Of a stretch of DNA of 59,576 nucleotides, positions 53,826-59,576 are shown in pieces. The DNA lies in contig JAUVGH010000007.1 in assembly GCA_030593885.1 (NCBI GenBank), positions 1 through 59,576 of the forward strand, in the 5' to 3' direction. The translations under genes and the position numbers were made by a program. The number at the start of each line of letters is the position of its first letter. The first letter of the stretch is position 1. The stretch comes from Methanomassiliicoccales archaeon (GTDB taxonomy: Archaea; Thermoplasmatota; Thermoplasmata; RBG-16-68-12; SOIM01). The notes beneath the pieces are model-generated. The model was not told where the DNA came from. It was given only the letters and a program-made list of their open reading frames with translations, and searched no databases.

Positions 53826-54377
53826 ATGGCGGAGAATATCGGCAAGTTCGTGGGGAGAGAACCTGACAGAGAATGGTTGAGAGAACTGTCAAAGGAAGAG
53901 CTCATAGACGTTCTCTTCATGCACATCAGGGACCTGTTCGCGGTCGACGGACTGTATTTCTTGGGGATCGAACGGAAGTTCGGAGGCGAGGACGCCCTGG
54001 AGATCGACACCAAGGTCTGGGAGGGCATGGCGAAGATAGAGGTCAGAAGATTGATCAAGACCATGGGTGTCTCGGGAGAGGACATCCCTTCGTTCATGCA
54101 GGCGCTCAGGGTGAGCTGCTGGTCCCTGGACACCGAGAGGAAGGAGATAGAGGTCGAGGAGAACAGGGGAGTGTACAGGAACACCAAATGCAGGGTGCAG
54201 ACCAGAAGGGCCGAAAAGGGGCTGGGGGAGTTCGCGTGCAAGGGCGTCCGCTACAACTGGCTGAAGCTCTTCGCAAAAGAATTGAATCCCAAGATCAAGG
54301 TGAACTGCCTGACCTGTCCACCGGATGAACATCCGGACGATCTGTGGTGCGAGTGGGAGTTCGTTCTGGAGGAATGA
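53826..54377 (+). CDS. Cys-rich DUF6125-like protein
   Basis: A 183-residue cytoplasmic protein. It has helical segments (WLRELSKEELIDVLFMHIRDL) and a C-terminal half with conserved-looking cysteines (TKCRVQTRRAEKG, FACKGVRY, VNCLTCPPDEHPDDLWCEWEF), resembling the archaeal/bacterial DUF6125 group related to L-2-amino-thiazoline-4-carboxylic acid hydrolase-like proteins. Metal binding is likely; function unknown. GAGGGG sits 9 bases before the ATG. A TTG 9 bases upstream is an alternative start. Confidence 0.7.
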   Translation: MAENIGKFVGREPDREWLRELSKEELIDVLFMHIRDLFAVDGLYFLGIERKFGGEDALEIDTKVWEGMAKIEVRRLIKTMGVSGEDIPSFMQALRVSCWSLDTERKEIEVEENRGVYRNTKCRVQTRRAEKGLGEFACKGVRYNWLKLFAKELNPKIKVNCLTCPPDEHPDDLWCEWEFVLEE

Positions 54378-54380
54378 GAC

Positions 54381-55535
54381 CTAGTCCAGCTCTCCGATGA
54401 CGGCGCCGGCAATTATGAGCTTCTGGATCTCGTTCGTGCCTTCGTAAATGGAACATACCTTGGCGTCCCTGAAGTACCTCTCCACCGGGAACTCGGATGA
54501 GTAACCGTAACCGCCGTGGATCTGGACGGCCTCGTCAGCCGCTCTCATGACCACCTGAGCTGAGAAGAGCTTGGCCTGGCTGACCTCGAGTGTATTGTCC
54601 TCGCCCAGATCCCTCTTTTGTGCCGCGCGCAACACGAGAAGCCTAGCGGCGTCCACCTCGGTGCTCATCTGTGCGATCTTGTCCTTTATCATCTGGAACC
54701 TTCCGATCGGTTTTCCAAAGGCGTACCTTTCCTTGGCGTACTTGATGCTCGCCTCCAGACAGGCCCTTGCTATCCCCACAGCACCAGCGGCCACGCTGAG
54801 CCTGCCGGAGTTCAGGACCTCCATGGCCATATGCCATCCGTCGCCGGGTTTGCCGATGAGATTCTCCTTGCGGACCTTGCAGTCCTCGAAGATGAGCTCC
54901 GCGGTATGAGATGTCCTGAGACCCAACTTGGTCCCGATCTCGACCTTACCAATGGAGAACCCGGGCGTACCCTTCTCCACCACGAAGGCGCAGATACCAT
55001 CATGCCTCTTGGTGTTCGGAAGCCTCGCGAAGACGATGACCGCGCCTGCAATGTCGCCGTTGGAGATGAACATCTTGGAACCGTTGAGGACCCACCCATC
55101 ATCTTCTTCCCTGGCAATGGTCTGCATCCCGCCGACGTCCGACCCGGCGTTGGGTTCTGTGAGCGCCCAAGCTCCTAGCATCTCGCCCTTGGCGAGCCTG
55201 ACCAGATACTTCTGCTTCAGTTCCTCCGATCCGAACAGTAGGAGATTCGTCTCGGCAAGCGAAGTCTGCACGGACACGGTCGTCCTGACCGAAGAACAAG
55301 CGCGGGCGACCTCCTCGATCAAGAGATGATACGCCACGTAATCCATCCCGGAACCGCCGTATTCCTCGGGTATGGGACCGCCGAGCATCCCGAGCTTTCC
55401 CATCTTGTCATAGAACTCCATGGGTATCTCGTTCTTCTCCTCCCATTCTGCCACAAAAGGGATCATCTCCTCCTCGGCAAAGTCCTTGGCCATCTTCTTA
55501 ACCATCCTCTGCTCCTCGGTCAATCGAAAGTCCAT
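54381..55535 (-). CDS. Acyl-CoA dehydrogenase
   Basis: A 384-residue FAD flavoenzyme catalysing alpha,beta-dehydrogenation of acyl-CoA. It shows LTEPNAGSDVGGMQT (FAD/substrate), MFISNGDIAG, GRLSVAAGAVGIARACLEASIKYA, QIHGGYGYSSEFPVERYFRDAK and the catalytic Glu in SIYEGTNEIQKLIIA. The start is ATG 55535 with GGTGGTGAG just upstream; the upstream GTG is less likely. It supports the beta-oxidation reading of the thiolase/dehydrogenase pair at 11704-13735. It is divergent from the dUTPase-family gene. Confidence 0.95.
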   Translation of the reverse strand: MDFRLTEEQRMVKKMAKDFAEEEMIPFVAEWEEKNEIPMEFYDKMGKLGMLGGPIPEEYGGSGMDYVAYHLLIEEVARACSSVRTTVSVQTSLAETNLLLFGSEELKQKYLVRLAKGEMLGAWALTEPNAGSDVGGMQTIAREEDDGWVLNGSKMFISNGDIAGAVIVFARLPNTKRHDGICAFVVEKGTPGFSIGKVEIGTKLGLRTSHTAELIFEDCKVRKENLIGKPGDGWHMAMEVLNSGRLSVAAGAVGIARACLEASIKYAKERYAFGKPIGRFQMIKDKIAQMSTEVDAARLLVLRAAQKRDLGEDNTLEVSQAKLFSAQVVMRAADEAVQIHGGYGYSSEFPVERYFRDAKVCSIYEGTNEIQKLIIAGAVIGELD

Positions 55536-55638
55536 CTCACCACCTACTCCATGCACCCCAAATGTCCCTGATTATTTATTCGTTCCCTTCGAAAATCCTT
55601 TTATCCCCATAGTTGCATTCAACCCTAGAGGGGGAACG

Positions 55639-56121
55639 ATGTCAATTCTCTCAGACAAAGACGTGGTGAACGCAATTGAAAACGGACAATTGAAGATCCG
55701 AGGCTTCAAGGAATCCAACCTGACCCCCAATGGATACGACCTGACGATAGACGAGGTCCTGGTGAATCGGACCAAGACGAAAGTGAGCGAGGGTAAGATT
55801 CTTGTGCCGCCTCTCTCCAACTTCGTTATCAGCACCAAGGAGTTCGTGGAGTTCGGTCCAAAAGTGACCGGACAGCTGTGGATAAGGTCGACCTGGGCAA
55901 GGAGAGGGATCATAGCATCCTTCGGCAAGATCGACGCCGGGTTCAAGGGGACCCTCACGCTGGCGGGCTTCAACTCATCGCCAAATGACGTGGAGATATC
56001 GGTCGGCGACACCTTCGCCCAGATGGTTCTGGAAGAGGTCAGTTCGGAAGCGGAACAAACATACGACGAAAGATCGGGGAACTATCAGGGACAGACCGGG
56101 ATCAACCTCAAAAGACCTTGA
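55639..56121 (+). CDS. Dcd/dUTPase-family nucleotide hydrolase (dUTPase-like)
   Basis: A 160-residue member of the Dcd/Dut trimeric family. It shows SILSDKDVVNAI, NGYDLTIDEV, IRSTWARRGIIASFGKIDAGFKG and the C-terminal GNYQGQTGI. In true dCTP deaminases the strand after DAGxxG has a catalytic Glu (ITLE-type); here it is LTLAGFN, with Ala in place of Glu. The same pattern, as I recall it, occurs in the ~156-residue Pyrococcus dUTPase-like enzymes. So dUTP hydrolysis to dUMP is the more likely activity. It is shorter than Dcd (about 190-205 residues). GGGG precedes the ATG; longer in-frame extension upstream is not supported. Confidence 0.85.
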   Translation: MSILSDKDVVNAIENGQLKIRGFKESNLTPNGYDLTIDEVLVNRTKTKVSEGKILVPPLSNFVISTKEFVEFGPKVTGQLWIRSTWARRGIIASFGKIDAGFKGTLTLAGFNSSPNDVEISVGDTFAQMVLEEVSSEAEQTYDERSGNYQGQTGINLKRP

Positions 56122-57124
56122 TGTCGAAGACATAGTGGTTCTGCGTGGGAGAGTACCCGTGCACGATCCTGCGTTCTTCGAGCTCCATCTTCCTTCCTTG
56201 CTTTTGGACGATTGAGATTAGGTCATCCTCTCTTTCTTGGGCTTCCACCTCGGTGAGAATCTCGTAATAGTGGATGGTCCCGCCTTCCTTCAGAGAATCA
56301 AGGGCCAGTTCGAAGAACTCGAACGATTTCTGAGGAAGGTCCATGAGTATCCTGTCGGCGGGTTCCATGGATGGCATGAGGTCCCTCACATCCCCCTCCA
56401 TGGGTATCACGTTCTTCACCTTGTTCATCCTGATGTTCTCCATGAAGTTCTTGATGGCGTAGGGGTTGGAGTCTATCCCGAATATCTTGGACCCGGGCAC
56501 GTTCTTGGATATGGTCACCGAGAAGGGACCGACCCCGCAGAACATGTCGATTATGAGCTCGCCTTCTTTCACCATCCGAGTGACACGTTGCCTCTCGGTC
56601 GCCAGCCTGGGAGAGAAGTAGGCTTTTGCCAGATTCACCGCGAAATTCATCCCGAACTCCTTGTGGTAGGCCTTGGTGCTGTCCTCGCCGGCTATCACTT
56701 CCACGCTTCTGACTCGATAATCCCCCACCACACCTTCGTCTGAAACGACAGTAATGACAGGTTTATTGGCCTCAAGTATCGCCTTGCCGATGGCCGATGA
56801 GTGTTCTTTCAACTCGTCCGGAATCTTGATGACGGCGATCTCCCCGATCACATCGAACGAAGTGGGAAGCAGAGGTTCTAGGTCCTCCGGCACGTCCACC
56901 AGATCGATGTAGCTTCGGATCGCCACACCCGCCTCCTCAAAATCGAGCTCCTTGATCTCGTAACCGAGGTCGACTCTCTTGAGAATGGGGAAAAAGAGGT
57001 TCTCCTCATCTCTTGCGACGATCAGGTCCTTGCGGAAGTTGTCCATTTCCAAAAGCTTTTTACGAACACTCTCGCCTTCAGCTTTGGGAACGATAACACA
57101 GAGAGATTTCAACGGTGAAGCCAT
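56108..57124 (-). CDS. trm5: tRNA (guanine37-N1)-methyltransferase Trm5
   Basis: A 338-residue archaeal Trm5 that forms m1G37 in tRNAs reading CNN/CCN codons. The N-terminal region (LCVIVPKAEGESVRKKLLE) matches the D1 domain; next come GEIAVIKIP, EHLAGE-like VEVIAGEDSTKAYHKE, NLAKAYFSPRLATERQRV, the SAM motif IIDMFCGVGPFSV, and the MDLPQKSFEFFELAL substrate loop. Start at ATG 57124 (MASPLK); a TATA-like CTATAAAG only about 17 bases upstream raises the chance that translation instead begins at TTG 57112. Its start codon overlaps that of dph5 on the other strand. Its end overlaps the dUTPase-family gene by 14 bases. Confidence 0.9.
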   Translation of the reverse strand: MASPLKSLCVIVPKAEGESVRKKLLEMDNFRKDLIVARDEENLFFPILKRVDLGYEIKELDFEEAGVAIRSYIDLVDVPEDLEPLLPTSFDVIGEIAVIKIPDELKEHSSAIGKAILEANKPVITVVSDEGVVGDYRVRSVEVIAGEDSTKAYHKEFGMNFAVNLAKAYFSPRLATERQRVTRMVKEGELIIDMFCGVGPFSVTISKNVPGSKIFGIDSNPYAIKNFMENIRMNKVKNVIPMEGDVRDLMPSMEPADRILMDLPQKSFEFFELALDSLKEGGTIHYYEILTEVEAQEREDDLISIVQKQGRKMELEERRIVHGYSPTQNHYVFDIKVF

Positions 57125-57902
57125 GGGAAAACTCGTCTTTATAGGTTTAGGTTTGCACGATGAGAACGACATAACCATCAAGGGTCTGGACGAGGCCAAG
57201 CAATCCGATGTTCTTTTCACAGAGTCTTACACTTCCCGCCTGAGAGAGGGCACGATAGAAAAGCTCGAGGAGCAGATAGGAAAGGAGATGATAGTCCTGA
57301 GCAGGGAAGATGTGGAGGGGGGAGAGATCATCCTGCATGAGGCAAGAGAGAAGCGTGTGGCCTTCCTGGTCCCCGGGGACGCGATGTCCGCGACCACCCA
57401 CGTCGACCTGAGAATGAGGGCGATGAAAGAGGGGATACCGACCAAGGTGATCTGTGGGGTTTCAATAGTGACAGCAGCAACTGGTCTTCTCGGATTACAG
57501 TCCTACAAGTTCGGAAGGACGACCACCCTACCGTTCAGGCAGAAGGGGTACTTCCCGGCGAGCCCATACGAAGCAATCAAGAGGAATATGGATATGGGGT
57601 TGCACACGCTGATCCTGTTGGACCTGAAAGAAGATGGAGATACGATGACCGTCGGTGAAGCACTGGAATACTTGAAGGAACTTGAGGATAAGGAGAAGGG
57701 AGATGTCCTCACTGATGAGACGATCATGTGTGCATTGGGTGATGTGGGGTCGGATGAGCCGGAAGTGGTTTGCGACAAAATGGGAAACCTGGCTCAGAGA
57801 GGGTTCAGTTCACACATATTCTGTTTGGTGGTCCCTGGCGACCTTCACTTCATGGAGAAAGAGGCGCTGCAGGCGCTCGCCAGTGCACCGGATTTCGACT
57901 AG
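57123..57902 (+). CDS. dph5: Diphthine synthase
   Basis: A 259-residue SAM methyltransferase of the tetrapyrrole methylase fold. It trimethylates the modified histidine of EF-2 during diphthamide synthesis. Family motifs are LVFIGLGLHDENDITIKGLD at the very start, FTESYTS, LVPGDAMSATTHVDLRM-AMKEGI, GLLGLQSYKFGRTTT and a C-terminal PGDLHFMEKEAL. The strongly conserved start MxLVFIGLGL fixes ATG 57123, which shares CCATGG with the trm5 start. Its stop overlaps the opposing methyltransferase by 4 bases. Confidence 0.95.
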   Translation: MGKLVFIGLGLHDENDITIKGLDEAKQSDVLFTESYTSRLREGTIEKLEEQIGKEMIVLSREDVEGGEIILHEAREKRVAFLVPGDAMSATTHVDLRMRAMKEGIPTKVICGVSIVTAATGLLGLQSYKFGRTTTLPFRQKGYFPASPYEAIKRNMDMGLHTLILLDLKEDGDTMTVGEALEYLKELEDKEKGDVLTDETIMCALGDVGSDEPEVVCDKMGNLAQRGFSSHIFCLVVPGDLHFMEKEALQALASAPDFD

Positions 57903-58663
57903 TCCTCGAAGACGCCGTCTTCAATTGCTTTGTCCAGGTCGCCAATTCTCCACACCAGAAGATATAACTCTTCAGCCACTTCGACCTCTGTTCCACCGAA
58001 TCTCTCACGGATCTTCTGAATGGCATCCTCGTGAATATCATCTGGAATCTTCGATAGATTTGAGTATATTCTGTTCTCGAGCCGTTGGATTCCCTCTTCG
58101 GCGGGAACTGTTTCCATTCTGGAACCCAGGTACTCCTGTGAATATGGCTTGATCTTTTCCGGAAACTCCTTCTCGCTCATGCCCAAGGACTCGCGTAGCT
58201 TTCCATTCTTCGAGGTCAGTTCACCATAGAGCTTGTAGGGGGTCTCTTCATTGAGCCAGACCCGCTTTACGGTGATGAAGTTGTCCTTTGTAACCCTTAT
58301 TGCCTCTTGCAGTGCGCACAACCAGTCGGGGATGAGATGGAGCAGGTGCACCGATAATGTGGAGTGGAATGAGTTGTCCTTGAATGGGAGGGAACAAGCG
58401 TTCGCGTAAATAACGCCCCGTAGGCCTTTGGACCTCCCGACCCTCATCATCTCCTGGGAAATGTCGATGCCCACTGTGTCAAATCCAAGGGTTTGAAGTG
58501 GTCTGGAGAAGCGTCCGGTTCCAACGCCGATGTCCAACGTCCTATCTTCTCTGTCCAGGTATGACTCCATTCTCTCAATCAATCTGGAGTAATGTGGTTC
58601 TGGGATTCCCCTTGTTTCGTCGTAGATGTCTGCGATCCCATCGAAGAAGTGCGGTTCGGGCAT
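57899..58663 (-). CDS. Class I SAM-dependent methyltransferase (UbiE/type 11)
   Basis: A 254-residue methyltransferase. It opens FFDGIADIYDETRGIPE, has motif I TLDIGVGTGRFSRPL, motif II TVGIDISQEMM, and motif IV ACSLPFKDNSFHSTLSVHLLHLI, typical of type-11 methyltransferases. The C-terminal ~100 residues are helical and charged. Substrate unknown. Start at ATG 58663 because TATA-like CTATATG lies about 27-30 bases upstream (leaderless); in-frame ATGs further upstream (58693) are less likely. It follows the ribbon-helix-helix gene; an 11-bp inverted repeat lies between them. Confidence 0.85.
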   Translation of the reverse strand: MPEPHFFDGIADIYDETRGIPEPHYSRLIERMESYLDREDRTLDIGVGTGRFSRPLQTLGFDTVGIDISQEMMRVGRSKGLRGVIYANACSLPFKDNSFHSTLSVHLLHLIPDWLCALQEAIRVTKDNFITVKRVWLNEETPYKLYGELTSKNGKLRESLGMSEKEFPEKIKPYSQEYLGSRMETVPAEEGIQRLENRIYSNLSKIPDDIHEDAIQKIRERFGGTEVEVAEELYLLVWRIGDLDKAIEDGVFED

Positions 58664-58735
58664 TATCGTACAAATGCGAATAGTCTTCGGCATATAGAAG
58701 TTGATGCTGTCGGGCCCAGATTCATTATGTATCAA

Positions 58736-58793
58736 ATTGTGACACGTTTTAGCAGGAGAAAGCTGTAATCGCTTCGAGATTTCGTGTCACAAT
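58736..58793. repeat. Long-spaced inverted repeat upstream of the methyltransferase gene
   Basis: ATTGTGACACG at 58736-58746 and CGTGTCACAAT at 58783-58793 are perfect 11-bp inverted arms separated by 36 bases. They lie between the ribbon-helix-helix gene (stop at 58810) and the methyltransferase start (58663). They could form a hairpin in RNA or two operator half-sites; the core TTGTGA also appears in the 44124-44141 operator. Confidence 0.5.
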
Positions 58794-58809
58794 ATGACGC
58801 TGAAATACT

Positions 58810-58965
58810 TCACCCATCGCCCAAAGCCTTTACCAGTAGCTCTCTGACGACGGTGCTCCGGTTCTTGTGAGCCTTCTTGGCGATGGATTCCAATTGCTCG
58901 ATCATTGAAAGAGGCATGCGTACATTGACGAACCTCGACTCGCCCAACTGATTTGTTCTTGCCAT
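58810..58965 (-). CDS. Ribbon-helix-helix (CopG/MetJ-type) regulator
   Basis: A 51-residue protein with the RHH pattern: a beta strand (RFVNVRMPLS), helix A (MIEQLESIAKKAHK), and helix B (NRSTVVRELLVKALGDG). Such dimers bind inverted repeats. The ATG at 58965 is used; GTG 58992 would add nine residues. A very strong ribosome-binding site (GGAGGAGGTGG at 59030-59040) precedes a GTG in a different frame (59029), whose 80-codon open frame overlaps this gene; only the RHH frame encodes a recognisable protein. It may act on the repeat at 58736-58793. Confidence 0.75.
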   Translation of the reverse strand: MARTNQLGESRFVNVRMPLSMIEQLESIAKKAHKNRSTVVRELLVKALGDG

Positions 58966-59044
58966 AATATCGCCCTGGCAACGCAGCGACACGGATAACG
59001 ATTTGCATCCCCTCTATGAGCACTTTCACCCACCTCCTCCTAAC

Positions 59045-59054
59045 CTATATAAGT
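59045..59054. promoter_or_regulatory. Symmetric TATA box between RHH and RPA genes
   Basis: CCTATATAAG reads as a TATA box in both directions (CTTATATAGG on the other strand). It is 68 bases before the RPA ATG and about 80 bases before the RHH start, so it can serve both divergent genes. Confidence 0.5.
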
Positions 59055-59121
59055 CTAACAAACGATTCCCCCTCGGAGGCCCAAATAAGAACAGAAAGCC
59101 TCCCTAAAGGAGAGTAATTCA

Positions 59122-59576
59122 ATGGACCGCGAACAAATCGCGCCCCATGTAGAAGACATAAAAAGGGCGCTTGACGACAAAGTGAGTGAAGACCAGATCG
59201 CTGGTGAGCTGGAGAACTACCTGAACGTGTACAGAGTACCTCTGGACTCTGCCAAGAGAAGTATTGTAAGGAAATACGGGGGGAACCCGGCCGGCCTGCA
59301 GGTGGGGGTGCAGAAGAAGCTTGTAGAACTTGCTCCCAACGAGCCGAGCGTAAGCCTTCTTGCAAGAGTTGTATCGGTCAATCCGAAGGAGATCCAAGTG
59401 AACGGGAATGCCAAGAACATTCTCTACGGGATACTCGGAGACGATACGGCGACCGTTCCGTTCACCGCGTGGGAAGTGGAGAACCTCGAGATGGAGAAGG
59501 GGGACACCATCCGCGTGGAGAACGCTTACACCAAAGAATACAGGGGACAGGTGCAGATCAACTTCGGCAACAGGAC
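59122..59576 (+). CDS. Replication protein A-like single-stranded DNA-binding protein (3' truncated)
   Basis: The frame runs off the window end after 151 full codons. It opens MDREQIAPHVEDIKRAL, then an N-terminal helical region (to about residue 70). An OB fold begins near PSVSLLARVVSVNPKEIQVNG and continues through ILYGILGDDTATVPFTAWEV and TIRVENAYTKEYRGQVQINFG, the archaeal RPA strand pattern. It binds single-stranded DNA in replication and repair. AAGGAG lies 9 bases before the ATG. The zinc finger expected in larger archaeal RPAs would lie beyond the window. Confidence 0.88.
   Translation, partial: MDREQIAPHVEDIKRALDDKVSEDQIAGELENYLNVYRVPLDSAKRSIVRKYGGNPAGLQVGVQKKLVELAPNEPSVSLLARVVSVNPKEIQVNGNAKNILYGILGDDTATVPFTAWEVENLEMEKGDTIRVENAYTKEYRGQVQINFGNR

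Noticed and set aside
55420-55638. N-terminal extension of the dUTPase-family gene
   Set aside because: It overlaps the divergent acyl-CoA dehydrogenase coding region; the family start SILSD and GGGG site fix the ATG at 55639.
1-59576. CRISPR arrays, insertion sequences, prophage or integrase genes
   Set aside because: No spaced direct repeats, transposase or integrase motifs were seen in any frame.

Overview
The window is archaeal and most likely from a mesophilic, heterotrophic member of the Thermoplasmatota/Euryarchaeota (phylum-level placement is inference). Archaeal marks are an LysW-based amino-acid pathway, Dph5 diphthine synthase, Trm5, archaeal-type AsnRS, an RPA-like single-strand binding protein, an Lrp-TRASH metal regulator, and many genes whose start codon lies about 25-30 bases after a TATA-like box, which implies leaderless mRNAs.

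Region 1 (1-10,250) is a copper/redox island. It holds a truncated two-domain cupredoxin, an aminotransferase, the Cu+-ATPase CopA, a CcdA-type thiol-disulfide transporter with its own thioredoxin-like CxxC domain, a C2H2-finger/DUF1573 membrane protein, an exported Met/His/Cys-rich protein and an Lrp-TRASH sensor. Inside it is a duplicated two-gene module: a two-TM membrane-anchored winged-helix regulator followed by a small exported low-complexity protein. A TGAAA-N4-TTTCA palindrome lies exactly 77 bases upstream of each small gene's start.

Region 2 (10,300-25,900) has a Trm9-like methyltransferase, GcvH, a thiolase/3-hydroxyacyl-CoA dehydrogenase pair, a beta-helix surface protein, an unusually large Lhr-type helicase (1803 aa), an M20 peptidase and a large membrane receptor-regulator with a beta-propeller-like ectodomain and tandem winged helices. 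A roughly 700-base gene-free stretch (24,562-25,264) contains strong TATA boxes and stable hairpins and may encode a structured RNA. Tag glycosylase follows.

Region 3 (25,900-43,400) is membrane and surface biology: an RND/MMPL exporter, an O-methyltransferase, an MFS exporter, a second giant receptor-regulator (Ig-like repeats, beta-helix, TM, tandem winged helices), a five-zinc-ribbon/TM/TPR protein, a PrsW-like membrane protease, a membrane transglutaminase-like protein, a zinc-ribbon protein, a RimI-like acetyltransferase and a 1136-aa VWA/PKD secreted protein.

Region 4 (43,400-49,200) is a tight LysW-XYZJK operon for lysine and/or ornithine synthesis on the LysW carrier. It is divergent from an ACT-domain regulator across a symmetric TATA box and an 18-bp palindrome. 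A second PKD secreted protein follows, paralogous to the first and starting at TTG behind a similar strong ribosome-binding site.

Region 5 (51,200-59,576) is mostly housekeeping: AsnRS, a small membrane protein, a short VCBS-type secreted protein, a Cys-rich DUF6125-like protein, acyl-CoA dehydrogenase, a Dcd/dUTPase-family enzyme, Trm5 and Dph5 with overlapping divergent start codons, a methyltransferase, a ribbon-helix-helix regulator, and RPA running off the end. I see no CRISPR array, insertion sequence, rRNA or tRNA.
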